Origin: Marinobacter sp. LQ44
GTDB taxonomy: Bacteria > Pseudomonadota > Gammaproteobacteria > Pseudomonadales > Oleiphilaceae
Reading direction: 5' to 3'
DNA: 64,000 bases
Assembly (NCBI RefSeq): GCF_001447155.2
Contig: NZ_CP014754.1
Location: 1 to 64,000, forward strand
This document shows, piece by piece, positions 17,694-25,835 of the stretch (positions within the stretch are counted from its first letter, which is position 1; every line of letters begins with the position of its first letter). The notes beneath the pieces were generated by a model. The model was not told the DNA's origin and did not search any database. It saw only the letters and a list, made by a program, of their open reading frames with translations. The position numbers and the translations under genes are program-made.

Positions 17694-18677
17694 ATGACGT
17701 CATCAGGGAATCAGGCGTTCTGGGTGACTGGCCCGGGTCAGGGGGAACTTCGGCCGGCGACTCTGGAATGGCCTGAGAGTGCCGGGGGAGAGATCGTTAC
17801 CGTGCGCACGCTGTATTCCGGGATCAGCCGGGGCACGGAATCACTGGTATTTAACAATCGGGTTCCACAGGACGAATACCTTCGAATGCGCGCACCCTTT
17901 CAGGAGGGCCAGTTTCCGTTTCCGGTCAAATATGGCTATGCCAATGTTGGCGAAGTGCAGGACGGGCCAGAGCACCTCATGGGTAAGCGGGTCTTTTGCC
18001 TGTACCCCCACCAGAGGCACTACCGCGTGCCGGCCAGTGCCGTCACCGCACTGCCGGACGATCTGCCGCCGGGACGCGCCATTCTTGCTGCCAATATGGA
18101 AACCGCCATTAACGGGCTCTGGGATGCCGAGCCCGCTGTAGGTGACCGGGTTGCCGTGGTTGGCCTGGGGGTGGTCGGGCTTCTGGTGGCCTGGCTGGTC
18201 AAACAGATTCCCGGCACCCAGCTGCTGGCTGTCGATACCAATGAGTCCAGGGCTGACATTGCCAAAGCTTTGGGGCTTCCATTCACAACCGAGGCTTCGG
18301 CCCGTGATTGCGACCTGGTGATTCATGCATCCGGCCGGAGCGAGGGGTTGTCATCAGCCCTGTCCATGGCCGGGCCAGAAGCTCGCATTGTGGAGCTTAG
18401 CTGGTATGGCAACGAACCGGTCACGGTTCCCCTTGGCCATGCCTTTCATCCTAACCGCCTTGAACTTAAATCCAGCCAGGTAGGGCAGATTCCGCCGCAC
18501 AGGCAGCCCCGTTGGAGTTATGCACGGCGGCTTGAGCTTGCACTGCAGTTGCTCAGAGCGCCTGAGCTGGACAACCTGATCAGCGGTGAATCCCGGTTTG
18601 ACGAACTTCCTGCGGTTGCCAGCACCATATTGTCACCAGCAGGGGATGCGCTCTGCCATCGAATTACCTATTCCTGA
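17694..18677 (+). CDS. Zinc-less MDR dehydrogenase (BchC-like)
   Basis: Medium-chain dehydrogenase/reductase of 327 aa with a Rossmann motif VGLGVVGLLVA at about 157-167. The usual zinc-ligand Cys segment (GICGSD) is replaced by SGISRGTES, as in the BchC-like branch of the superfamily. The four structural-zinc cysteines are also absent, so it is probably a metal-independent NAD(P)(H) oxidoreductase. It begins a four-gene run (MDR, PTPS-fold, glycosyltransferase-methyltransferase, membrane protein) with short gaps or overlaps, implying a shared pathway. The substrate is unknown. Confidence 0.8.
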   Translation: MTSSGNQAFWVTGPGQGELRPATLEWPESAGGEIVTVRTLYSGISRGTESLVFNNRVPQDEYLRMRAPFQEGQFPFPVKYGYANVGEVQDGPEHLMGKRVFCLYPHQRHYRVPASAVTALPDDLPPGRAILAANMETAINGLWDAEPAVGDRVAVVGLGVVGLLVAWLVKQIPGTQLLAVDTNESRADIAKALGLPFTTEASARDCDLVIHASGRSEGLSSALSMAGPEARIVELSWYGNEPVTVPLGHAFHPNRLELKSSQVGQIPPHRQPRWSYARRLELALQLLRAPELDNLISGESRFDELPAVASTILSPAGDALCHRITYS

Positions 18678-18686
18678 GGAAACACT

Positions 18687-19085
18687 ATGTTCAGTTTGAC
18701 CGTTCGCGATCACATGATGATTGCTCACAGCTTTAAAGGAGAAATCTTTGGTCCGGCGCAAGGGCTTCATGGCGCCACCTACGTGGTAGACGTGACCTTC
18801 GAGCGACACGTGCTGGACGATAACGATTTGATTGTGGATATTGGCCAGGCGTCTGACCTGCTGAAAGAGGTCCTTTCGGAATTCAACATGAAGAACCTGG
18901 ACGACTTGCAGGAATTCAAAGGCCGGAACACCACCACGGAATTCATGGCGCAAGTTGTGTTCAATCGCATGGCTGCCGCCATTCATGCCGGCCGCCTTGG
19001 TGAAGAGGGCCGGCAGGTTGCCGGCCTTAAAGTGACTTTGGGCGAGTCGCACCTGGCCTGGGCCAGTTACCATGCCGGCATCTGA
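18687..19085 (+). CDS. 6-pyruvoyl-tetrahydropterin synthase/QueD-fold protein lacking the catalytic triad
   Basis: A 132-aa member of the PTPS/QueD superfamily, normally a zinc enzyme acting on dihydroneopterin triphosphate. Aligned by eye with E. coli QueD, the first zinc histidine (His14, in IAHSF) and the next (His28) are kept, but the HGH motif reads HGA (Ala30). The nucleophilic Cys four residues before it is Ala24. The LDH segment supplying the catalytic Asp and His reads F66-N67-M68. The pterin-anchoring glutamate remains (E120, in LGESHLAW). It may bind a pterin or related ring but should not carry out the standard reaction. It begins 9 nt after the MDR gene and overlaps the next gene by 14 nt. 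Confidence 0.85.
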   Translation: MFSLTVRDHMMIAHSFKGEIFGPAQGLHGATYVVDVTFERHVLDDNDLIVDIGQASDLLKEVLSEFNMKNLDDLQEFKGRNTTTEFMAQVVFNRMAAAIHAGRLGEEGRQVAGLKVTLGESHLAWASYHAGI

Positions 19086-21003
19086 TCTATGGTTTGTGGT
19101 TCCCGGTGATCCTGACCAGAACACCGGTGGGTACCGATATGTGCAGCGCCTGGTGGCGGCATCGCGCCAGGCGGGGGTAAACGCGCGGGTTCAGGGGCTT
19201 GCTGGGTGCTTTCCGAGACCGGATCAAACTGCTACCAATGCCATGCAAGAGTTCCTGACGTCTCTGCCGGACAACACGTTAGTGGTGCTTGACGGGCTTG
19301 CCATGGGGGCCATGCCAGACGTGCTGGAGCGCCACGGCACACGCTTGCGGCTTGTGGCGCTGGTACACCATCCGCTGGCGGATGAGACCGGACTATCCCA
19401 GGAGCAACTGGCCTGGTTTCGGGAAGCTGAAAGGCAATCCCTGGCCCAGGTCGGCAGGGTGGTCACGACCAGTGAGTACACTGCCCACCGCGTGCAACAG
19501 GAGTATGGTGTGCCGTCCTGGAAGATTACGACGGCGCAGCCGGCCGTGGACGCCCTGTTCTTCCAGATGGAGCGCGACCACTTGGACAAGCCCATGAGGC
19601 TCTTGTGTGTGGGGCATCTATCCCCCCGGAAGGTGCAGCACCAACTGGTCGATGCCCTCGCCACTTTGCGGGAACTGCCGTGGCAATGCACCCTGGTGGG
19701 GGCGGAGGATCGTGATCCGGACTATGCGCTGGCCCTTCGCAGTGCCATCGCCCGGCACGGACTGGCTGATCGTATTCAGCTTCTTGGAGAGCTATCGGAA
19801 CCCGCGCTGGAGGAGGCCTACCGCCGGGCGGATCTGTTCGTGTTTCCGTCGCTCTACGAAGGCTATGGCATGGTCATCGATGAAGCCCTGGCCGCGGGCT
19901 TGCCGGTGTTGTCTTCCGATGGCGGCGCGCTGGCGTTGACCACCAGCAAACCCGGAGCCCGGAATTTTCCGGCTGGCAATGCGAAGGTCCTGGCGTCAGA
20001 ACTTCGCAATCTCCTGACGAATACCGCAGATTTTTCGGATCTGGCGCGACGTGCGCGGGCCCATCGGTCAGATATTCGCCAGTGGTCAGATACCACAAGG
20101 GAATTCCTCGGCAGTCTGGGCATCAGCGTTGAGGGTGATCCTGCAAGATTCTCTGGCCAGTGGCTGGAAGCCCGGGAGCCCGCGGATCATGCTGCCAGAA
20201 GCCGGGCCTTGACGGATACGCTGGCAAACTGGCTAACCGTGGAATACAACACGAAAGCCGCCGGAAAACCGGCCGGTGATCCGTTGCATCTGGTGGACAT
20301 AGGCAGTGGGCGGGGTTCTAACCCCGGTTATCTGATTCCCCGTTTGCCGGTCCCCCAGCGGTGGACATTGATTGAACCGGATCAGCATCTGCTGGGGCTG
20401 GCCTGCCATCGGGTTGAGGCCCTGGATGCCCCGGCGGTTCCCCTGATGCGAGAGCTAACCCCGCACAACCTGGATGAGCTATTGCCAGACGATGCCGCCC
20501 TGGTCACGGCATCGGCCCTGATTGACCTGGTCTCAGAACACTGGCTTCGTGCCTTTTCCAGTGCCGTGGTGCGAAGGCGGGCGGGTGTTCTGGTAGTGAT
20601 TAGCTACAGCGGGCACTTTGACCTGGCGCCTTCCCATGCCTCCGACGCCCTGGTACAGGAGCTGGTGAATCAGCACCAGCATGGCGATAAAGGCAGCGGA
20701 GCGGCATTGGGTCCCGAAGCAACCGGGGTTTTGGAGAAACTGCTGCGTGAGGCAGGTTATACCGTCACGGTAGAGCAGAGCCAATGGCATCTCAGCCCGG
20801 GCCAGGGCGGCACGAGTGCTGAGTTGATCACCATGCTAATGACGGGTTGGGCGGATGCCGCCTGCCAGCAGAACCCGGCTGCGGAGGCTGAGATCAGAAC
20901 CTGGCTGGCAGACAGGCAGGATCAGTTGGCCCGTCACGAACTGCGGGTGGTGGTTGATCACCTGGACCTACTTGGGTTACCCGACTCAGGTTTGCCGGCA
21001 TGA
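19072..21003 (+). CDS. Glycosyltransferase (GT4) fused to a SAM methyltransferase
   Basis: A 643-aa two-domain protein. Residues 1 to about 360 form a GT-B glycosyltransferase of family 4: donor-site segment LCVGHLSPRKVQHQLVDAL and the EX7E region EGYGMVIDEAL near 262-272. Residues about 400-600 carry a Rossmann methyltransferase with motif I LVDIGSGRGSNPGYL near 404-418 and an acidic motif II region (LIEPDQHLL). No signal peptide or membrane segment is seen. The start overlaps the PTPS-fold gene, and its stop overlaps the next start (ATGA-type), showing tight translational coupling. The fusion implies that the same small molecule is glycosylated and methylated. Confidence 0.85.
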   Translation: MPASDLWFVVPGDPDQNTGGYRYVQRLVAASRQAGVNARVQGLAGCFPRPDQTATNAMQEFLTSLPDNTLVVLDGLAMGAMPDVLERHGTRLRLVALVHHPLADETGLSQEQLAWFREAERQSLAQVGRVVTTSEYTAHRVQQEYGVPSWKITTAQPAVDALFFQMERDHLDKPMRLLCVGHLSPRKVQHQLVDALATLRELPWQCTLVGAEDRDPDYALALRSAIARHGLADRIQLLGELSEPALEEAYRRADLFVFPSLYEGYGMVIDEALAAGLPVLSSDGGALALTTSKPGARNFPAGNAKVLASELRNLLTNTADFSDLARRARAHRSDIRQWSDTTREFLGSLGISVEGDPARFSGQWLEAREPADHAARSRALTDTLANWLTVEYNTKAAGKPAGDPLHLVDIGSGRGSNPGYLIPRLPVPQRWTLIEPDQHLLGLACHRVEALDAPAVPLMRELTPHNLDELLPDDAALVTASALIDLVSEHWLRAFSSAVVRRRAGVLVVISYSGHFDLAPSHASDALVQELVNQHQHGDKGSGAALGPEATGVLEKLLREAGYTVTVEQSQWHLSPGQGGTSAELITMLMTGWADAACQQNPAAEAEIRTWLADRQDQLARHELRVVVDHLDLLGLPDSGLPA

Positions 21004-21962
21004 TGCGCCAGCGGCCATGGCCAAAGCTGCTGCTTCGGTGGGCTGCGACCCTTATTATCCTGGTGCTGGTGTTACGGTTTGTGGACCTGTCCGGTCTGAT
21101 AGCCAGGCTCCGATCCATATCGCCCTCACTGATCGCCCTGGCCCTGGCGGTTTCCATCTTCCAGGTGGTGCTGTCCGCCTGGCGTTGGCGTTATACCGCC
21201 GGCAGGCTGGGTGTTTCGGTGCCGATGACCTTTGCCGTTCGGGAATATTACCTGGCCACTTTTCTGAACCAGGTGCTGCCGGGTGGTGTTATGGGGGATG
21301 TGAACCGTGCCTGGAGGCACAGCCGGGCGCAAGGGCAGCGAGCCCCTGAGCGTTCGGGGCAGCTTTCGGCAGTTCATGCGGTAGTCCTTGAACGGTTGTC
21401 CGGGCAGTTGGTGTTGTTCCCGGTGGTCTTGCTCGCCGTGGTTGCGCTCTGGAGTGCCGGGGCTTTCAGTGGGCAGCGGGTAGCGGCGCAATTATCCTTG
21501 AACCCGGTCTACTGGCTGTTGCCTCCTCTGCTGGTTGGCGTTGGTATCTGGCTGTTGTGGGTTAGTGGTCGGCTTGCCTCACTGCGGCGATACCTTGGGC
21601 GCCTGGGTGCCGATCTCAGGCGGGCATTTGCTGGCTGGCGCAATGGTTCGGTGCAGTTGTTTACTTCCCTTGCCGTTCTGGGCACCTATTTGACGGTGTT
21701 TGTGTTGTTGGCGTTGGGTATGGGCCTGGCGACCGATGCCAGCAGTCTGTTTCTGACCGCTGCCCTGTGTCTGTTATTGCTTCTGGCGATGGTGGTGCCG
21801 ATTACGGTGTCTGGCTGGGGTGTCCGTGAAGGCGCAGCAGCCCTGCTTTGGCCCGCGGTTGGGTTACCGGCAGAGCAGGGGGTGGCGATCAGTATTGGCT
21901 ACGGTGCGTTGATATTCCTGGCCAGCTGGCCGGGGGCGCTGGTGCTTCTCAAACGCGCCTGA
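21000..21962 (+). CDS. LPG-synthase-TM/flippase-like membrane protein
   Basis: Integral membrane protein of 320 aa with about eight hydrophobic helices, in the lysylphosphatidylglycerol synthase TM (UPF0104/AglD-like) family. Typical segments are LNQVLPGGVMGDVNRAW (residues 82-98) and ITVSGWGVREGAAALLW near 269-285. Relatives act as lipid or glycolipid flippases or work with polyisoprenoid-linked sugars. Coupling to the GT-methyltransferase suggests handling of its lipid-linked product, which is inference. It converges with no gap on the RibD-like gene. Confidence 0.82.
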   Translation: MMRQRPWPKLLLRWAATLIILVLVLRFVDLSGLIARLRSISPSLIALALAVSIFQVVLSAWRWRYTAGRLGVSVPMTFAVREYYLATFLNQVLPGGVMGDVNRAWRHSRAQGQRAPERSGQLSAVHAVVLERLSGQLVLFPVVLLAVVALWSAGAFSGQRVAAQLSLNPVYWLLPPLLVGVGIWLLWVSGRLASLRRYLGRLGADLRRAFAGWRNGSVQLFTSLAVLGTYLTVFVLLALGMGLATDASSLFLTAALCLLLLLAMVVPITVSGWGVREGAAALLWPAVGLPAEQGVAISIGYGALIFLASWPGALVLLKRA

Positions 21963-22829
21963 TCAATTCCAGCGCCTCTCGAAGGCCAGGTCGAACAGCA
22001 TGTCACTGCCCAGATTGACCAGCTGGGCCCGCGGGCGCAGGGCATCATCCAGTTGGTCGATTTCCGGCAGTGAGAATGCCGGCCGCCCACTGCCGATGAT
22101 CATCGGAGCCACCATGACATGCAGTCTGTCTAGCAGCCCTGCTTTGAGGAAGGATGAAACGGTTACACCGCCGCCCTCAATAAAGATTTTGCGAAGTCCG
22201 TAGTCCTGTAATACTTGAAGAATATGCTCCGGTGGCACCGGTGAAGGGTCGTCGGCAGCCCCGAGACAGGGAATAGTGGTTACCTGGCCGATGCGGGCGG
22301 GCTTTTGGGCCGGGTCGTATTCACCGGCAACCAGATGCAGTGTGGGTGCTGCGTTGTCGGTAAACAGGTGGTGGCTGCGGGGCACCCGGTTATGGCGATC
22401 AATCACCACCCGTACCGGGTTGGGCCCGTTGGCACGGCGAACCGTCAGCCTTGGGTTGTCAGTGGCAGCGGTGCCGGCACCGACCACCACCGCATCGCAC
22501 AGGGCGCGAATGCGGTGCAGGTGGGTAATGCCATCGTCGCCGTTGATAAACCGGGAACAGCCGGTCACTGTGGCAATGCGGCCGTCCAGGCTCTGACCAA
22601 GCTGACCAATCACATGGTTACCCGCCGGGCGCCTGATGGGCTGGCACAGGGGCAGGAAAAGCGATATCAGATTCCTGGCATCTTCGGTTGCCTGATGCAC
22701 CAACTCCCAGCTTTTGCCGTTAATCCGCAGCGCGGGTTGGCTGGTTCCCGGCAGGGGAAGGGTGACATTGCTGCGGTTGCTGGCATTCAGTATGAGCTTC
22801 CAGGCAGTGTCTGTATCCAGGGTGGCCAT
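21963..22829 (-). CDS. RibD C-terminal-type reductase (DHFR fold), stand-alone
   Basis: A 288-aa protein carrying a RibD-type pyrimidine/pterin reductase domain without the N-terminal deaminase. Motifs include GQLGQSLDGRIATVTG, INGDDGITHLHRIRALCDAVVVGAGTAATDNPRLTVR-like organisation and FIEGGGVTVSSFL in the NADPH-binding part. The first 80 residues are not recognised. The family reduces the ribosyl group of a pyrimidine riboflavin precursor, and relatives reduce pterins or folates. Standing next to a PTPS-fold protein, a related heterocycle is a plausible substrate, but this is inference. It is convergent with the membrane-protein gene. Confidence 0.82.
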   Translation of the reverse strand: MATLDTDTAWKLILNASNRSNVTLPLPGTSQPALRINGKSWELVHQATEDARNLISLFLPLCQPIRRPAGNHVIGQLGQSLDGRIATVTGCSRFINGDDGITHLHRIRALCDAVVVGAGTAATDNPRLTVRRANGPNPVRVVIDRHNRVPRSHHLFTDNAAPTLHLVAGEYDPAQKPARIGQVTTIPCLGAADDPSPVPPEHILQVLQDYGLRKIFIEGGGVTVSSFLKAGLLDRLHVMVAPMIIGSGRPAFSLPEIDQLDDALRPRAQLVNLGSDMLFDLAFERRWN

Positions 22830-22948
22830 GGCGTTCCCGTTTGTTGGTTTTGTGGTTTCAGTATAAGCAGATTGTGTGCAAAGCTATATGTACGATACAT
22901 TTCCGGATTGATTCACTTTTCCAGCCAATTTTTCAGGGACACTGAGCT

Positions 22949-23365
22949 ATGCGGTACCTGCAGTCCTTTCATCGCCGCTTGCGGCAACTCCGGCAGACCG
23001 GGCAGCTGTCTTTGGCGGATGTGGCTAATATGTGCGGTGTGGACGAAGCCCGGGTAGGCAGCTGGGAGGCCACAGATCCCAAGCAGCGGAGCTATCCGGG
23101 TGTCAGTGAGCTGCTGGATGTGTGTCTGAAAACCGAAACGCCGTTGGATCAACTGCTGGATATGGATGATGGCGGTGACAGCGGTCAGCTGGAGTTGCCG
23201 GGGCTGGCGTTCAGTAACAGCGATGATTTGTCTGTAGCGTTGAAAGAGCTGGAACGGGAGCTGAACCGATTGCAGCTATCAGAGGAAGAGTTGGAACTGC
23301 TGCGCCGGTTCCGCAAGGCAACCGCGGAAAACCGGCGCATGGTCCTTCAGCTGCTGGGGCGTTAA
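22949..23365 (+). CDS. Small XRE-like HTH protein
   Basis: A 138-aa protein whose N-terminal 65 residues resemble an XRE/Cro helix-turn-helix (LADVANMCGVDEARVGSWE). An acidic linker follows, then a C-terminal helical segment (about 90-138) likely to form a short coiled coil (LKELERELNRLQLSEEELELLRRF region). It could be a DNA-binding regulator. No membrane segment is present. It lies between the divergent RibD-like gene and the convergent galU; its targets are unknown. Confidence 0.7.
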   Translation: MRYLQSFHRRLRQLRQTGQLSLADVANMCGVDEARVGSWEATDPKQRSYPGVSELLDVCLKTETPLDQLLDMDDGGDSGQLELPGLAFSNSDDLSVALKELERELNRLQLSEEELELLRRFRKATAENRRMVLQLLGR

Positions 23366-23383
23366 CCGCCCCGGTAAGCCAGG

Positions 23384-24220
23384 TTACTTGCCTTTTTTGT
23401 AGATATTCTCGTAAACGTAGTTGGTGGCTTCCACAAAGCCGTCGATGCTGCCGCAGTCAAAGCGCTGGCCCTTGAACTGGTACGCCAGCACACAACCGTT
23501 CTTCGCCTGTTCCAGCAGGGCATCGGTAATCTGGACCTCGCCGTTCTTGCCAGGAGAGGTGCTTTCGATAATATCGAAGATATCCGGTGTCAGGATGTAC
23601 CGGCCAATGATGGCGAGGTTGCTGGGTGCGTCCTCCGGAGCTGGCTTTTCCACCATGTCGGTAATTCGGTACAGGCCGTCTTTCATGGACTCGCCGGCAA
23701 TCACACCGTATTTGTGGGTTTCATCCTGCGGCACTTCTTCGATGGCCACGATGGAGCAGCGGAACTGGTTGTACAGTTTCACCATCTGCGCCAGAACACC
23801 ATCCCCGCCTTCCGGCCCCACACAGAAGTCATCAGCCAGCACCACCGCGAACGGGTTGTCACCCACCAGGTTGCGGCCAGTCAGAATGGCATGCCCCAAG
23901 CCTTTCATCTCGTTCTGACGGGTGAAAGCAAAGGTGTTGTTGGTGATCAGGTCGCGAATGGAGGTTAGCAGGCCTTCTTTTCCGGTTCCGGCAATCTGGT
24001 GTTCCAACTCGTAGCTGATGTCGAAGTGATCCTCGATGGCACGCTTGCCACGGCCGGTTACGAAACCGAACTCGTGGATTCCGGCTTCGGCAGCTTCCTC
24101 TACGCCGTACTGAACCAGCGGCTTGTTAACGATCGGCAGGATCTCTTTCGGCATGGCCTTGGTGGCAGGGAGAAAGCGGGTGCCGTAGCCGGCTACCGGG
24201 AAAAGGCACTTTTTGATCAT
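23384..24220 (-). CDS. galU: UTP-glucose-1-phosphate uridylyltransferase GalU
   Basis: Makes UDP-glucose from UTP and glucose-1-phosphate, feeding exopolysaccharide, periplasmic glucan and lipopolysaccharide synthesis. The 278-aa product begins MIKKCLFPVAGYGTRFLPATK, with the nucleotide-binding GxGTRxxPxTK motif and KEILPIVNKP. The frame stays open to 24406, adding about 60 unrelated residues. However, AAGGA lies close upstream of 24220 and the family start is at MIKK, so the shorter form is chosen. It neighbours opgGH, which use UDP-glucose. Confidence 0.96.
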   Translation of the reverse strand: MIKKCLFPVAGYGTRFLPATKAMPKEILPIVNKPLVQYGVEEAAEAGIHEFGFVTGRGKRAIEDHFDISYELEHQIAGTGKEGLLTSIRDLITNNTFAFTRQNEMKGLGHAILTGRNLVGDNPFAVVLADDFCVGPEGGDGVLAQMVKLYNQFRCSIVAIEEVPQDETHKYGVIAGESMKDGLYRITDMVEKPAPEDAPSNLAIIGRYILTPDIFDIIESTSPGKNGEVQITDALLEQAKNGCVLAYQFKGQRFDCGSIDGFVEATNYVYENIYKKGK

Positions 24221-24537
24221 GGTGTTCATCCTTAGTTTGAATCTTGCATGCTGGGAGCCGTCCCACAAAGTGTGCCAAGTGTAACCAAGTTGTTTCGCGA
24301 GTTGGAGGGTTTCATTTCTGAATGTTGATTGTTGGTAATTCTGTGACCTGTTTCCTGCTGTCGCTGAGCGATTGAAATATCTCGAAAATAGTTTCAGTTG
24401 GCGCACTAAGACACTGATTTAAGTAAACATTAAAATTGTAAAATTATGATGACAAGGGTGGTTGCTCGGCTCTCCATAATTTAAAGTGGCAAAGCTTCAG
24501 CACATTTACACGATCTTGACACTTCTACGGGTACTGA
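24221..24537. other. 317-nt intergenic region, galU to ShlB-like gene
   Basis: Divergent non-coding region. It is AT-rich around 24420-24450, where both promoters could lie, but no promoter could be assigned with confidence. Neither terminator nor RNA gene was seen. A TGGCAC stretch on the minus strand lacks a proper -12 element and was not called. Confidence 0.5.
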
Positions 24538-25746
24538 ATGGCACATCCGCTGGTCGCAAAACGGCACGGCCCTCAACTGAGCTCCATTGCACTGTTTTCG
24601 TGCGCACTGGCTGTATTTTCGGTGCAGGGGGGTGCCAGCGAGCTTTCACTCTCCGAGCAGAATGCTCTCAGCACCCAGGAAGCCCTGTTTGCTCAGGACC
24701 GTTTGAAAGCCACCCGCGAGCATTGGCTACGGTCGAAATTCGAGTTTTCAGGACGTACCAACGACGATTCAGATCGCCTTGACGGCACGCTGAACCTTGG
24801 GTTGAAGAATATGTTCGGTGAAAGTCATCGGGCTGATCTTCGATACGCGGACTCCAAGACTTATCGAGTCAGTAACGAGCGCAAGGTCCTTGGGTTTGGC
24901 TATGGCTTGCCGGTGGGGCTCAACCAGCTGAGAATGGAGCTGACCAACACCGCCTATGATGAAGTGTCGAGGGTTGAGGGGGCCCGCTATCAGAAGGCCG
25001 GCCGAATTCGCGACGTGGCCGTAACCGGAAGCCGGCCGCTGTTCTCCGTCAGCGGTTACAGTATCCGGGGGCGGGCAGGGTATAACTCTGTAACCCGTTC
25101 GTGGACCCGGCAGAGCGATGAAAACCACAGAAATCACTACGAGGTATCCACCCTGGGCTTTGAAGCCCTGGGGCGCCATGACCTGGTGGGCGGCTTCAGT
25201 CTCTCCAGTGGATTCAGGGCTGTCACTGGCATTGAGGCAGAGGCGGAACGCACGGCGGTTGGTTATCAGGATTCCCAGGACGATCAGTTCGGGCGAATGT
25301 TGTTTACGGCGTCCCTGGACCGGGAAATGCTGGACTGGCAATGGGATCTTGAAGGGCAATATCAAATTGCTTCTGCGGACATTCCCGGATCTCACCGTCT
25401 GCAGGTTGCTGGCTCAGCGCTTTCGACGGGTTTTAGCGGCCAATCCCTGAGTGTGGCGGAGGGTGGCTGGCTGCGGCTCGGTAGCCGCAGCCCCACCTTT
25501 AACGTGCCGTTTTTCCCCCAAATGCTGTCCAGTGTCAGGCTGTCGGTGCTGCGGGGCTGGGTTCCCGACGTATCGTTCCAGCAGGACCAGTCGGGCCATG
25601 TCACCTCCGGGGAGCTGTCCCTCGGCCTTTCTGCCCGCAAGTTCAGTGCCGATGTCAGCGTTGGCCGGGTACTTGGAACAACCACCGAAGCCATTGTTGT
25701 TCCGGACCACCCGGATGTGCGGCTTTCCATGAGCTTAAAAATATAG
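24538..25746 (+). CDS. ShlB/TpsB-like outer-membrane barrel without POTRA domains
   Basis: Exported protein of 402 aa. The signal peptide spans residues 16-34 (LSSIALFSCALAVFSVQGGA). From about residue 65 the sequence consists of amphipathic strands resembling the ShlB hemolysin-secretion barrel (DGTLNLGLKNMFGESHRADLRY, FGYGLPVGLNQLRMEL, then ARYQKAGRIRDVAVTGSRPLF). The POTRA domains of real two-partner transporters are absent, as is a recognisable VRGF motif of the constriction loop, and the protein ends in LSMSLKI rather than a clear C-terminal Phe. No TpsA partner is adjacent. It precedes opgG by 90 nt, so a role in exporting or anchoring periplasmic glucan is possible but speculative. Confidence 0.65.
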   Translation: MAHPLVAKRHGPQLSSIALFSCALAVFSVQGGASELSLSEQNALSTQEALFAQDRLKATREHWLRSKFEFSGRTNDDSDRLDGTLNLGLKNMFGESHRADLRYADSKTYRVSNERKVLGFGYGLPVGLNQLRMELTNTAYDEVSRVEGARYQKAGRIRDVAVTGSRPLFSVSGYSIRGRAGYNSVTRSWTRQSDENHRNHYEVSTLGFEALGRHDLVGGFSLSSGFRAVTGIEAEAERTAVGYQDSQDDQFGRMLFTASLDREMLDWQWDLEGQYQIASADIPGSHRLQVAGSALSTGFSGQSLSVAEGGWLRLGSRSPTFNVPFFPQMLSSVRLSVLRGWVPDVSFQQDQSGHVTSGELSLGLSARKFSADVSVGRVLGTTTEAIVVPDHPDVRLSMSLKI

Positions 25747-25835
25747 TGTCTGATCGCTTACGAAGTTGTCACTTGTAGATTCCCTCCGCCCTGATGCTAG
25801 ATTGAAGTAATCACCCGTGGACTGAGGAAGGATCT

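Noticed and set aside
22305..23057. Plus-strand 250-codon frame opposite the RibD-like gene
   Set aside because: Shadow of the RibD-like coding sequence; no recognisable motif.
24255..24275. TGGCAC on the minus strand upstream of galU as a sigma-54 element
   Set aside because: The -12 position has GG, not GC.
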